Notes: a model not told the origin generated them from the letters alone. A stretch of DNA of 64,000 bases from Streptococcus parapneumoniae (GCF_037076355.1 NZ_AP026968.1:1814501-1878500); one strand, 5' to 3'; counted from the first letter of the stretch, positions 39,866-49,936 are shown. Numbers and translations are program-made.

Positions 39866-40605
39866 TGACACAAGCAATCCTTGAAATTAAACACCTCAAA
39901 AAATCCTATGGACAAAACGAAGTGCTAAAAGACATTTCTCTGACTGTCCACAAGGGTGAAGTCATCTCTATCATCGGAAGCTCTGGAAGCGGAAAATCAA
40001 CCTTCCTACGCTCCATTAACCTACTTGAAACGCCAACTGATGGACAAATCCTTTATCATGGACAAAACGTCCTCGAAAAAGGCTATGACCTCACGCAATA
40101 CCGTGAAAAACTAGGGATGGTGTTCCAATCCTTTAACCTCTTTGAAAATCTTAACGTTCTCGAAAACACAATCGTCGCTCAGACAACAGTCCTTAAACGC
40201 GAACGCACAGAAGCTGAAAAAATTGCCAAAGAAAACCTAGAAAAAGTCGGCATGGGAGAACGCTACTGGCAAGCGAAACCAAAACAACTCTCAGGTGGTC
40301 AAAAACAACGTGTGGCCATCGCTCGCGCCCTTTCAATGAATCCTGACGCTATTCTCTTTGATGAACCAACATCAGCTCTCGATCCAGAAATGGTTGGAAA
40401 AGTCCTCAAAATCATGCAGGACCTAGCTCAGGAAGGCTTGACCATGATTGTCGTAACCCACGAAATGGAATTCGCCCGTGATGTCTCTCACCGTGTTATC
40501 TTTATGGATAAGGGTGTGATTGCTGAAGAAGGCAAACCAGAAGATCTCTTCACCAATCCTAAAGAAGACCGTACAAAAGAATTCCTTCAACGCTATCTCA
40601 AATAA
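39865..40605 (+). CDS. Amino-acid ABC transporter ATPase (GlnQ-like)
   Basis: 246 residues. Walker A is [13 protein letters not shown] (about 37), the Q-loop MVFQSFNLF, signature [15 protein letters not shown], Walker [15 protein letters not shown], and the H-loop VVTHEME. It energises the fused transporter encoded just upstream, with which it shares a TAATG overlap. A terminator follows within 10 bp. Confidence 0.95.
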   Translation: MTQAILEIKHLKKSYGQNEVLKDISLTVHKGEVISIIGSSGSGKSTFLRSINLLETPTDGQILYHGQNVLEKGYDLTQYREKLGMVFQSFNLFENLNVLENTIVAQTTVLKRERTEAEKIAKENLEKVGMGERYWQAKPKQLSGGQKQRVAIARALSMNPDAILFDEPTSALDPEMVGKVLKIMQDLAQEGLTMIVVTHEMEFARDVSHRVIFMDKGVIAEEGKPEDLFTNPKEDRTKEFLQRYLK

Positions 40606-40608
40606 AAA

Positions 40609-40641
40609 GAAAAGGCTGCCTCAACCGTGCAGTCTTTTTGC
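40609..40641 (+). terminator. Terminator of the amino-acid ABC transporter operon
   Basis: AAAAGGCTGC and GTGCAGTCTTTTTG pair (with wobbles) around CTCAACC, immediately after the ATPase stop. Confidence 0.75.
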
Positions 40642-40713
40642 TGTCCTCAAAATGAAAAGGCAGATTCTCTATCTCTACTACTTGAGGGTCAAGAATCCGC
40701 CGTTATCCAAAGA

Positions 40714-40929
40714 TTAATCTTCAAATTTTTCATGATTTTTTTCATAGAAATCAATTAGGCCTAGGGCTGTTTCAAATGAAATATTTTTTACTTTTGCACG
40801 ACCCTGCGCCAGAGCAATGATAGACATTTCACGCGCATTCGTTTCCTTAGAGATACGGTAGCCTGTGATTTTCTTATCACGAACCCAGCCAACAACTGAT
40901 TCTACTTTTTCAAAGTTTGACTTAGCCAT
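40714..40929 (-). CDS. Small HTH-like protein (71 aa)
   Basis: The C-terminal half reads GYRISKETNAREMSIIALAQGRAKVKNISFETALGLIDFYEKN, which has the helix-turn-helix shape of short Cro/XRE-like proteins. The N-terminus (MAKSNFEKVESVVGWVRDKK) is amphipathic. No function is known. A near-consensus promoter (40963-40991) suggests strong or regulated transcription, possibly autoregulation. Confidence 0.75.
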   Translation of the reverse strand: MAKSNFEKVESVVGWVRDKKITGYRISKETNAREMSIIALAQGRAKVKNISFETALGLIDFYEKNHEKFED

Positions 40930-40962
40930 GTTTTTCTCCTATTTTCTTCTTTACAATACTTA

Positions 40963-40991
40963 ATTGTATACGTTTTTACTACTTTTGTCAA
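40963..40991 (-). promoter_or_regulatory. Promoter of the small HTH-like gene
   Basis: Minus-strand TTGACA (40986-40991), 17 bp, TACAAT (40963-40968). Confidence 0.8.
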
Positions 40992-41600
40992 TAAAAAAAC
41001 ATATATTCAATAAAATAAATGACCCAGAATCTTCTTACTTCCTTTTTAAAGCCGATAATATATAGTTTTCCGCTTACTATAACCCATCAGTATGCTCCTA
41101 AAAAACAATTGCATTATTAAACTTTAAATTTGTAAAAATATTCACGTATGCTGAATACCAGTTTCTTAATAGGATAGACAGGATTTACTATTTCATTCTA
41201 TCTATTCCTTTTAAATCAACAAGCCCACTAAAGATAGTCTTTCACTCCTCACTATCTCTAAATCATTCCGTTTTCTTTCTCCTTCTTTGGTTCCTTTCCT
41301 GTCCTTATCTATATCTTATCCATTTCACAACCGGTACTACTTACTTTGTACAATCTTGCATCTTCTGATTACATACCCACTTTCCAGCTAGTCATTTAAA
41401 ATCAGTATCACTAGCTATTGCATGTCTAGCACTATTGTCTATCTCACGAGTTTTTCGACCAACTCACCTAGCAGTCATCTCACAAACATTGATTATTTTT
41501 TTTGATTCCTATTATATTTAGAGAAATCTCAAATTAGGGATATATACAATTGGGGATTTCAAAAAATTTCCTTATATATAGTAAGTAATTCTGCCGCCTT
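40992..41600. other. Gene-free AT-rich spacer
   Basis: About 600 bp with no supported gene. Short degenerate frames only. It may be a decayed gene, but I cannot recognise one. Confidence 0.5.
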
Positions 41601-41622
41601 AATATAAACAGAATCGAAAATA

Positions 41623-41732
41623 ATAGGTGTTATAGTGAGTTGTAGTAGAAATAGCACGATAAGCTTCCTAAAACCATAGGAATCGCCCCCTTTCTTCACT
41701 ATCATTATAACACCTATACATTAGTTGTGCAA
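41623..41732 (-). other. Promoter-ORF unit inside a 12-bp inverted repeat
   Basis: The perfect inverted repeat ATAGGTGTTATA (41623-41634) / TATAACACCTAT (41706-41717) encloses a leftward unit. A promoter TTGCAC (41727-41732), 17 bp, TATAAT (41704-41709) lies at its edge. A strong AAAGGGGGCGA ribosome site precedes an ATG at 41677, which opens only 15 codons (MVLGSLSCYFYYNSL, stop at 41630). A second frame nearby encodes a hydrophobic stretch (LIVLFLLQLTITPII). It may be a decayed small toxin gene or a MITE-like element. Confidence in the promoter is higher than in the peptide. Confidence 0.45.
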
Positions 41733-41758
41733 ATAATATGATATTTTTTTATTAGTCC

Positions 41759-43009
41759 TCAGACAAGCATATTATAGAGCGTTTCATTCCCATTTAAGTT
41801 AATATAAGCTGGATCAAAACCTTCCATTCGACGAATTAAGCCTGCATAATCATGCTTATCTGCCAAAGCGATCCCAATCAATACTGGACCTGTTCCCTTA
41901 CTAGCTCGCTTGATATACTCAAAACGGGTGATATCATCATTTGGCCCCAAGATATCATTTACAAACTCACGCAAAGCTCCTGGACGCTGTGGGAAATTGA
42001 CCACAAAGTAATGTTTGATCCCATCATAAATCAAGGCACGCTCTTCCATTTCTGGCATACGGTTGATATCATTATTCCCTCCAGAAATGATACAACAAAT
42101 GGTTTTCCCCTTGATATATTCAGCTAAAACCTCTAAAGAGGCGATACTAGCTGCTCCAGCAGGTTCTGCAACAATCCCTTGCTTAGAGTAGAGGTCAATC
42201 AAAGTTTCAGAAATCAATCCCTCATCGACACCTACCAAAGTTTGAACATGTTGACGCGTTGCTTCATAGGTCAACTGTCCTACCTTTTGCACAGCAATCC
42301 CATCCGCAAATTTGTCAATTTCTTTGAGTTTAACAGGTCCACCAGCTTCAAAAGCAGCTTTCATGGAACGCGCTCCATTAGCCTCTACCCCAATGACTTC
42401 AATTTCTGGACTTGTTTCCTTGATATAGGTAGAAACCCCGGCAATGAGACCGCCACCACCAACAGGGACCAAGACAGCATCAAAGTCAATCGATTCTTTT
42501 CGAGCTTCTTCTAAAATCTCATAAGCAACTGTTCCTTGACCCGCTTGGACATGAGTATCATCAAAGGGAGCAATAAAGGTACGATTTTCAGAGACTGTAA
42601 ATTCTTGAGCTGCTTTGGCTGAGGCATCAAAGGTATCTCCAACTAGTTTAATGGTTACAAAATCCCCACCAAAAAAGCGAACCTGACCAATCTTTTGTTG
42701 CGGAGTGGTAATGGGCATAAAAATAGTAGCAGGAATTTTCATCTCATTACAAGTATAGGCAACTCCCTGCGCATGATTTCCCGCAGAAGCACAGACTACC
42801 CCACGCTCACGTTCTTCCTTGCTGAGCTGAGAAATAGCATAATAGGCACCACGAATTTTAAAGGAACGAACACGCTGGGCATTTTCTTTTTTCAAATAAA
42901 TCTTAGCACCATACTTCTCCGATAAATAATGGTCGTAATCCAGTGGGGTATTCACAACCACACCATTCAAGACCTTATGAGCCTTGATAATATCTTTTGA
43001 ACTTAACAT
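41759..43009 (-). CDS. ilvA: Threonine dehydratase IlvA
   Basis: 416 residues, the short single-ACT form of Gram-positives. It deaminates threonine to 2-oxobutanoate, the first step to isoleucine. The PLP lysine lies in RVRSFKIRGAYYA (about 51), the Gly-rich phosphate loop is VGGGGLIAG, and SGGNND lies near 312. The C-terminal about 90 residues are the ACT-like regulatory part (NFPQRPGALREFVNDILG). It follows ilvC and a small gene. Confidence 0.96.
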   Translation of the reverse strand: MLSSKDIIKAHKVLNGVVVNTPLDYDHYLSEKYGAKIYLKKENAQRVRSFKIRGAYYAISQLSKEERERGVVCASAGNHAQGVAYTCNEMKIPATIFMPITTPQQKIGQVRFFGGDFVTIKLVGDTFDASAKAAQEFTVSENRTFIAPFDDTHVQAGQGTVAYEILEEARKESIDFDAVLVPVGGGGLIAGVSTYIKETSPEIEVIGVEANGARSMKAAFEAGGPVKLKEIDKFADGIAVQKVGQLTYEATRQHVQTLVGVDEGLISETLIDLYSKQGIVAEPAGAASIASLEVLAEYIKGKTICCIISGGNNDINRMPEMEERALIYDGIKHYFVVNFPQRPGALREFVNDILGPNDDITRFEYIKRASKGTGPVLIGIALADKHDYAGLIRRMEGFDPAYINLNGNETLYNMLV

Positions 43010-43027
43010 ATAAAACCTCTTTTTCTA

Positions 43028-43057
43028 TAAAAAACAGTCACTAATGACTGTTTTTTT
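43028..43057. terminator. Terminator between the 118-aa gene and ilvA
   Basis: AAAACAGTCA (43031-43040), CTAA, TGACTGTTTT (43045-43054), with T runs both ways. On the minus strand it follows the 118-residue gene and precedes the ilvA start, so ilvA may be partly separated from ilvBNC. Confidence 0.8.
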
Positions 43058-43059
43058 AG

Positions 43060-43416
43060 TTATTCATCTCCAAAAACTTCAGCAACACTTTCATGATATT
43101 TATGAGCCATACGAATTGAAAACTCTTTAGGAAGTTCATAACGATTTGTAGAAATCCAATCATATAACCATTCTGCCAAACTTTCTTCACTATCATTACG
43201 ATGGAAGATAAAATAGTTTAAAATTTCTTTATATTCTACATCATTCAAATCCAGCGTGTCTACAAATTGACTACGAGGAACAAAATTAGAATCTAATTTT
43301 CTTAGTTGATCTGTCAATTCTCCCAATTGTAAATCCAACTGAAAAAATAATTTTTGCAGTTGCCTATCAGTCTCATCACATCCTGTCTTGATAGAAAACA
43401 AATTGGTAATGTTCAT
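43060..43416 (-). CDS. Hypothetical protein between ilvC and ilvA
   Basis: 118 residues, acidic, with predicted helices throughout (LQKLFFQLDLQLGELTDQLRKLD) and no membrane segment or recognised motif. A gene stands at the same place in pneumococcus, so it is probably genuine. It is likely co-transcribed with ilvC, 83 bp upstream, and ends at a strong terminator. No function can be given. Confidence 0.75.
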   Translation of the reverse strand: MNITNLFSIKTGCDETDRQLQKLFFQLDLQLGELTDQLRKLDSNFVPRSQFVDTLDLNDVEYKEILNYFIFHRNDSEESLAEWLYDWISTNRYELPKEFSIRMAHKYHESVAEVFGDE

Positions 43417-43499
43417 ATGATTTCAACTCCTAAATAAGTACATCTAATATCCCACGAATAGCTGAAGCTACTATTTTAGCAAAATTCTTTGCTTTCTAA

Positions 43500-44546
<1,047 letters not shown>

Positions 44547-44585
44547 TTATTGCCTTTTAGGCTGGTTTAACAAAATTAAGTTTTT

Positions 44586-44693
44586 TTATACTCAATGAAA
44601 ATCAAAGAGCAAACTAGGAAGCTAGCCGCAGGCTGTACTTGAGTACGGCAAGGCGAAGCTGACGTGGTTTGAATTTGATTTTCGAAGAGTATT
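44586..44693 (+). repeat. BOX element (boxA-boxC, no boxB) between ilvN and ilvC
   Basis: It starts TATACTCAATGAAAATCAAA, has GCTAGCCGCAGGCTGTACTT and GAGTACGGCAAGGCGAAGCT, and ends TTTTCGAAGAGTATTA, the typical BOX sequence of pneumococcus and relatives. Its right end provides most of the ilvN stop codon (TTA at 44692-44694). It sits within the ilvBNC mRNA. Confidence 0.92.
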
Positions 44694-45168
44694 AATCGCG
44701 GGTAAATCCAGTTGCTCCGGTTCGAGCAATATTGCGAATACCGTATGGTCGAATGACTCGCAATAGAGCTTCACTCTTTTCAGCATTTCCTGTCATCTGA
44801 ATGGTAATCGAGCTTGGCGCTACGTCTACCACCGTTGCACGGAAAGGTTGAATAATCGCTAAAATCTCAGCTCGCTTCTCAGCTGGCGCTGACATCTTAA
44901 CCAAAATCACCTCGCGCTCCAAGTGAGGCTTGTCTGTAATATCTCGAATGCGAATCACATCAATCTGACGATTGAGTTGCTTAATGATTTGCTCCACCTC
45001 ATCATGTGAAGCTACATCAATAATAATGGTGATGCGCGATACATTCGGATCTTCTGTTGCTCCAACAGAGATACTTTCGATATTAACCTGACGACGAGAC
45101 AGGACACCGGTAAAGCGATTGAGGACTCCTGATCGATTTTGTAGTTTTGCTGTTAACATTCTACGCAT
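44692..45168 (-). CDS. ilvN: Acetolactate synthase small subunit
   Basis: 158 residues. The N-terminal ACT domain (LTAKLQNRSGVLNRFTGVLSRRQVNIESISVG) binds valine for feedback control, and the C-terminal domain follows (VTVVDVAPSSITIQMTGN region). It activates and regulates IlvB. Its start overlaps the ilvB stop by eight bases, and its stop lies in a BOX element. Confidence 0.96.
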   Translation of the reverse strand: MRRMLTAKLQNRSGVLNRFTGVLSRRQVNIESISVGATEDPNVSRITIIIDVASHDEVEQIIKQLNRQIDVIRIRDITDKPHLEREVILVKMSAPAEKRAEILAIIQPFRATVVDVAPSSITIQMTGNAEKSEALLRVIRPYGIRNIARTGATGFTRD

Positions 45169-46861
45169 GGAACTTCACCCCCAACATCTCATGATTACTC
45201 TTACCAGCTGGTACCATTGGTAACACCTGTTCCTTACGAGAAATATCTACCTCGATTAGCATAGGAATATCCTCAGTGATCACTTCAAGATCTTGAGCTA
45301 AGGTCTCAGGATTGTCAAATTTATAGTTTTTAATACCGTAAGCTTGTGCCATCAATTGGAAATCGGGAAGAGTATCAAAGACTGACTCAGATGTTCTACC
45401 TTCATAGAAGGATTCCTGCCATTGGCGAACCATTCCAAGTGAGTGGTTGTTCAGCATAACCACCTTGATTGGCACCTTATAAATGTTCAAAATAGCCAAT
45501 TCCTGGTTGGTCATTTGGAAACCACCATCCCCAACAAACAAGACTACTTCCTTATCTGGGTTAGCAATTTTAGCACCGATTGCTGCTGGAATTCCAAATC
45601 CCATCGTTCCCAAACCACCTGAAGTCACTAACTGACGTTCGTTTTGGTAGGGATAATACTGGGCTGTCCACATTTGGTGTTGACCAACGTCTGTTACCAC
45701 AATGGCATCTCCATTTGTCAATTCACCAATTCGTTCAATAACAGCTTGCGGTTGAACCACACGCTCTTTCTTATCATAAGAACGAACACGGTTCTTGTCT
45801 TTAGTAACTTTCTCAATCCATTTTTCAGTATTGTTATGAACTGTCGGTTCAGCCAACAACATTTGCAAGGCCTTCTTAGCATCTCCAACTACAGGAATAT
45901 CTGCACTGATAATCTTGCCGATCTCAGCTGGGTCAATATCAATGTGGGCAACCTTAGCATTCTTAGCAAAAGTCTTTGGATTTCCTGTTAAACGGTCATC
46001 AAAACGAGAGCCAATACTAATCATAAAGTCCGTCTCTGTCATGGCAATATTCGCTGCGAAAGAACCGTGCATCCCCCCCATTCCAAGGAAGAGTGGATGA
46101 CTCGTTGCAATTGTTCCTTGACCCAAAAGGCTGGTTACCACTGGAATTTGATAGCGTTCTGCAAATTCATTTAATTCTGCAGCCGCTTCAGCATAACTAA
46201 TTCCACCACCAGCTAGCAAGACTGGCTTTTTAGCCTTGGACAATTGCTTCAAGATTTTCTTGATTTGCATATCATTTGGCTCAAGAGTCGGCTGATAGCT
46301 TGGTAGGTTCACTTCTGGTGAATAGATGAAGTCTGTTTCTAAAGCAGATACGTCTTTAGGTAGGTCAATGACCACTGGGCCTGGTCGACCTGTAGTTGCG
46401 ATATGGACAGCTTCCGTAATGATACGCGGAATATCAGCTGTCTCACGAACTTGGTAATTGTACTTAGTGATTGGCATGGTAATTCCCACGATGTCTGCCT
46501 CCTGAAAGGCATCCTTCCCAATACCTGCTCGCGCCACCTGACCTGTAAAGACCAAAAGGGGAACGCTATCGCTCATGGCATCTGCAATCCCTGTAATGGC
46601 ATTTGTTGCTCCCGGTCCGCTAGTGACGACGGCAACACCCAACTTTCCAGTTGATTTGGCATAACCTTCAGCTTCATGCAGACAACCTTGCTCATGGCGT
46701 CCTAGAATGTGGCGAATGCCTTTAAAATTATATATCGCATCATAAAAAGGCAAGACTGCACCACCAGGATAGCCAAAGATGGTATCAATTCCTAAATCAC
46801 GAAGTGTTTCCAAAACTAGGTCCGACCCCGTCTTAGGAGATTCTAAACTGATTTTCTCCAT
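45161..46861 (-). CDS. ilvB: Acetolactate synthase large subunit
   Basis: 566 residues, full length. ThDP-dependent condensation of pyruvate (or pyruvate plus 2-oxobutanoate). Key parts are FGYPGGAVLPFYDAIY (about 35), the catalytic Glu in GRHEQG (about 60), GPGATNAITGIADA, and the ThDP motif VGDGGFQMTNQELAIL...NNHSLGMV (about 440-475). It is the first gene of ilvBNC behind a CodY-like box. Confidence 0.97.
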   Translation of the reverse strand: MEKISLESPKTGSDLVLETLRDLGIDTIFGYPGGAVLPFYDAIYNFKGIRHILGRHEQGCLHEAEGYAKSTGKLGVAVVTSGPGATNAITGIADAMSDSVPLLVFTGQVARAGIGKDAFQEADIVGITMPITKYNYQVRETADIPRIITEAVHIATTGRPGPVVIDLPKDVSALETDFIYSPEVNLPSYQPTLEPNDMQIKKILKQLSKAKKPVLLAGGGISYAEAAAELNEFAERYQIPVVTSLLGQGTIATSHPLFLGMGGMHGSFAANIAMTETDFMISIGSRFDDRLTGNPKTFAKNAKVAHIDIDPAEIGKIISADIPVVGDAKKALQMLLAEPTVHNNTEKWIEKVTKDKNRVRSYDKKERVVQPQAVIERIGELTNGDAIVVTDVGQHQMWTAQYYPYQNERQLVTSGGLGTMGFGIPAAIGAKIANPDKEVVLFVGDGGFQMTNQELAILNIYKVPIKVVMLNNHSLGMVRQWQESFYEGRTSESVFDTLPDFQLMAQAYGIKNYKFDNPETLAQDLEVITEDIPMLIEVDISRKEQVLPMVPAGKSNHEMLGVKFHA

Positions 46862-46899
46862 TGTTCCCCTTTCTTTCCTCTTAAAAATAACTTGTTACT

Positions 46900-46927
46900 A
46901 TCATACCACTTTTTCAAAATTTTTCAA
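46900..46927 (-). promoter_or_regulatory. ilvB promoter
   Basis: Minus-strand TTGAAA (46922-46927), 16 bp, TATGAT (46900-46905). Confidence 0.7.
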
Positions 46928-46939
46928 GACAAAAGAAGA

Positions 46940-46954
46940 AATTTTCTGAATTTT
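46940..46954. promoter_or_regulatory. CodY-like box upstream of ilvB
   Basis: AATTTTCTGAATTTT matches the CodY consensus AATTTTCWGAAAATT at 13 of 15 positions. It lies about 12 bp upstream of the -35 box. CodY control of ilvBNC is known in related species. Confidence 0.7.
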
Positions 46955-47022
46955 CTATTTTAACGTTTATTTATGAATGTTATTTTTGTTTTTATTAAAA
47001 AGATACCGATTTCATTTACTAA

Positions 47023-47054
47023 AAAAGAAAAAAGAACTGATTTCTCAGTCCTTT
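47023..47054 (-). terminator. Terminator of the DAK2-protein operon
   Basis: On the minus strand AGGACTGA, GAAA, TCAGTTCT pair and are followed by TTTTTTC. Confidence 0.75.
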
Positions 47055-47061
47055 ATTAATC

Positions 47062-48729
47062 TTATTCTACACTAAATAGGTATGGGTAAACAGGTTGTTG
47101 GCCTTGGTGAATCTCAACTTCAACGTCTTCGAATTCTTCTGCGATTTCTTGAGCAATTTCATTGGCAAGTTCTTCGCTTCCGTCTTCACCGACATAGAAG
47201 GTTACGATTTCACTATCTTCATCCAACATATGTTTCAAGGTTTCAGTCAAGGTTTGGTGCATATCAGGGTTTGACACGAGGATTTTCCCATCAACCATAC
47301 CAAGATTATCGTTTTCATGGATTTCTAAACCATCAATGGTTGTATCACGAACAGCTGTTGTGACGCTTCCGCTAACGACATCGCTAAGAGCAGCAGTCAT
47401 ACGCTCTTGGTTTTCTTCGATAGACTTGCTTGGATCAAAGGCAAGAAGACTTGTCAAACCTTGTGGCAAAGTACGAGCTTCCACCACTACTGCTGGTTGT
47501 TCCAAAACTTCTGCTGCAGATTGAGCTGCCATGAAGATATTTTTGTTGTTTGGCAGGAAGATAATATTACGAGCGTTGACCTGTTCAACAGCCTTGATAA
47601 AGTCTTCTGTTGAAGGGTTCATGGTTTGACCACCTTCGATAACATAATCCACACCTTGAGAACGGAAGATATCTGCTAGACCTTTACCAGCTACTACAGC
47701 AATCAAAGCATACTCTTTTTCTTCAGCAGGCTTGCTAACTTTAGTAGCTTCTTTCTCAACCTGTGCTTCGTGTTGGTTACGCATATTGTCAACTTTTACC
47801 TTGACCAAGCTACCATATTTGAGACCTTCTTGCATAACAAGTCCTGGATCTTCTGTATGGACGTGGACTTTGACAATTTCATCATCGTTGACAACGAGGA
47901 GAGAGTCTCCAAGCTCGTTCAAGTAGTTACGGAATTCTTCGTAGTCAAAATCTTTAGCATAGGTTGGACCTTGCTTAAGAGCTACCATGATTTCAGTACA
48001 ATAACCAAAGGTAATGTCCTCAGTCGCTACATGACCAGCTACAGACTTGTGGTGCTCCGCATTGATCATTTCACTCATATTAGCAGGAGTGGCTACAAAG
48101 TCCTCAGATGCAATATATTCGCCAGTAAGGGCTGAAAGGAAACCTTCGTAGATAAAGACCAATCCTTGACCACCTGAGTCCACAACACCAACTTCCTTCA
48201 AGACTGGAAGCATGTCCGGTGTTTTAGCTAGAGCTGTTTTAGCACCTTCCAAGGCTGCGCGCATGACTTCAACAGCGTCATCTGTTTGCTCAGCCTTTTT
48301 CTTAGCACCGATAGCAGCCCCACGAGAAACTGTCAAAATCGTTCCTTCAACTGGCTTCATCACTGCCTTGTAGGCAACTTCCACACCTGATTGGAAGGCA
48401 AGAGCCAAGTCTTGACCTGTTAACTCATCCTTATCCTTGATGGCTTGTGAAAATCCACGGAAAAGCTGAGACGTAATAACTCCTGAGTTCCCACGCGCGC
48501 CCATCAAAAGACCTTTAGCAAGAATACTCGCTACCTCTCCAACAGTAGAAGCTGGCTTGTCTGCAACTTCTTTAGCTCCATTTTCAATGGTCATTCCCAT
48601 ATTTGTACCAGTATCTCCATCTGGAACTGGGAAGACGTTTAATGAATTGACATATTCAGCTTGCTTATTCAAGCGAGTTGATGCAGCCTGCACCATTTCT
48701 TGAAATAAGCTAGTAGTAATTTTTGACAC
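47062..48729 (-). CDS. DAK2/DegV-type fatty acid kinase subunit FakA-like (YloV)
   Basis: 555 residues. The N-terminal DAK2 (DhaL-like) domain carries the Mg/ATP aspartates in FPVPDGDTGTNMGMT (about 32) and GARGNSGVI (about 78). A central dimerisation part follows, and the C-terminal FakA_C-like domain ends the protein. In Firmicutes this partner binds a FakB (DegV) protein to phosphorylate exogenous fatty acids. It is paired with the Asp23-family gene, as in the yloU-yloV operon. Confidence 0.9.
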   Translation of the reverse strand: MSKITTSLFQEMVQAASTRLNKQAEYVNSLNVFPVPDGDTGTNMGMTIENGAKEVADKPASTVGEVASILAKGLLMGARGNSGVITSQLFRGFSQAIKDKDELTGQDLALAFQSGVEVAYKAVMKPVEGTILTVSRGAAIGAKKKAEQTDDAVEVMRAALEGAKTALAKTPDMLPVLKEVGVVDSGGQGLVFIYEGFLSALTGEYIASEDFVATPANMSEMINAEHHKSVAGHVATEDITFGYCTEIMVALKQGPTYAKDFDYEEFRNYLNELGDSLLVVNDDEIVKVHVHTEDPGLVMQEGLKYGSLVKVKVDNMRNQHEAQVEKEATKVSKPAEEKEYALIAVVAGKGLADIFRSQGVDYVIEGGQTMNPSTEDFIKAVEQVNARNIIFLPNNKNIFMAAQSAAEVLEQPAVVVEARTLPQGLTSLLAFDPSKSIEENQERMTAALSDVVSGSVTTAVRDTTIDGLEIHENDNLGMVDGKILVSNPDMHQTLTETLKHMLDEDSEIVTFYVGEDGSEELANEIAQEIAEEFEDVEVEIHQGQQPVYPYLFSVE

Positions 48730-48731
48730 GG

Positions 48732-49097
48732 TTATTCTCCTACAACTTTGATATTTTGAATGTAGACATTTACAGTCTGAGCAGTAATTCCAAGTTGGTT
48801 TTCCAAACTAAAACGAACACGCTCTTGAATGTTTTTTGACACTTCGCTAATCTTTGTTCCGTAGCTCAACACGGTATATACATCAACTGCAATACTGCCA
48901 TCTTCGGCCGCCTTTACGACGACACCTTTGGAATAATTTTCCTTACCTAGAAGGGCTTGGAAATTATCTTTGAGGGCATTTTTACTAGCCATACCGACCA
49001 CACCAAAAATCTCAGTTGCTGCTCCACCTACGACGGTTGCAATCACTTCATCTGTTAGTTCGATTTGACCATCTTTTGTATTAATTTTTACAGTCAT
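48732..49097 (-). CDS. Asp23/Gls24 family protein (YloU-like)
   Basis: 121 residues. The Asp23 domain is seen in LTDEVIATVVGGAATEIFGVVGMASK and VYTVLSYGTKISEVSKNIQERVRFSLE. Two bases separate it from the FakA-like gene. Proteins of this family associate with the membrane or cell envelope in stress. A second member lies at 57809-58198. Confidence 0.9.
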   Translation of the reverse strand: MTVKINTKDGQIELTDEVIATVVGGAATEIFGVVGMASKNALKDNFQALLGKENYSKGVVVKAAEDGSIAVDVYTVLSYGTKISEVSKNIQERVRFSLENQLGITAQTVNVYIQNIKVVGE

Positions 49098-49214
49098 CCT
49101 TTTTACCTCAACTAGTTGATACTCTATTTTATCATATTTCAGCCCAAGTGTAAAAGCAGAATACTGTATCAGCGGATATTTACTCTATTTTTCAAATGAT
49201 TTTATATCTACAGT

Positions 49215-49240
49215 AAAAGAAAAAAGACCCTAAGGTCTCC
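49215..49240 (-). terminator. rpmB terminator
   Basis: On the minus strand AGACC/GGTCT pair tightly around TTAG and precede TTTTTTC. Confidence 0.7.
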
Positions 49241-49252
49241 TTACTTCTATTA

Positions 49253-49441
49253 TTAAACGCGTTCAACTTTACCTGATTTCAAAGCACGAGCTGAAGCCCA
49301 AACTTTTTTAGGTTTACCATCGATAAGAACAGTAACTTTTTGAAGGTTTGGTTTTACGGCACGTTTTGTTTGGTTCATCGCGTGTGAACGGTTGTTTCCT
49401 GATACAGTCTTACGACCTGTAAAGTAACATACTTTAGCCAT
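49253..49441 (-). CDS. rpmB: 50S ribosomal protein L28
   Basis: 62 residues, the complete length. It starts [24 protein letters not shown] and ends [12 protein letters not shown], both typical of Gram-positive L28 without zinc cysteines beyond Cys5. Transcribed alone. Confidence 0.98.
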   Translation of the reverse strand: MAKVCYFTGRKTVSGNNRSHAMNQTKRAVKPNLQKVTVLIDGKPKKVWASARALKSGKVERV

Positions 49442-49531
49442 TTGTGTTTTCCTCCTATTAGATCTAATATAGCGGATGTGCTAGCACCACATACCGTACT
49501 ATGTTATCACACTTTCTTCATTTTTGCAAGG

Positions 49532-49830
49532 GAATTGGAAGATTTTTTTATTTATTTGTGATTCGAATGTGATCATGTCTTTAGTAAATCGAACGTGAAA
49601 ATGTCCCATTTGGTAGAATAGTCATATGAAAAGGATCCAGCTAAATATGAATGAAATGAAAAAATATCTTGTGATAAAAGCTATAGCCCAAAGAAAAAAC
49701 AAAGAAACTAGCCTGTGTCGAACTTAATCTTTCTGAAAGACAACTCAATCGTCTGCTACTAGCCTATCAACAGAAAGGAAAAGAAGCCTTCAGACACGGA
49801 AACAGAGAATTGGAAGATTTTTTATTTGTG
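49532..49830. repeat. Direct repeats flanking the IS remnant (candidate target duplication)
   Basis: The left copy at 49532-49560 and the right copy at 49807-49830 share GAATTGGAAGATTTTTT and ATTTGTG, with a small deletion in the right copy. They bracket the decayed transposase fragment. Insertions of the IS1202 group make unusually long target duplications, as I recall. Confidence 0.55.
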
Positions 49831-49836
49831 TCTTAA
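49626..49836 (+). pseudogene. IS1202-like transposase remnant (N-terminus, frameshifted)
   Basis: The first part reads MKRIQLNMNEMKKYLVIKAI and then loses frame. A second frame reads VELNLSERQLNRLLLAYQQK followed by GKEAFRHGNR. Both match the start of the IS1202/ISNCY transposase family as I remember it. The catalytic part is missing. A terminal-repeat-like GAAAATGTC is seen at about 49600 and, inverted, at about 49852. Confidence 0.7.
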
Positions 49837-49936
49837 ATCAGATTTTACGTGACATTTTCTGCTCCTCACATGTCATTGTTGATTAACAAAAAACAACATT
49901 GAAAATAGGTGTATAAAAATCATCTCTAACTACTAC

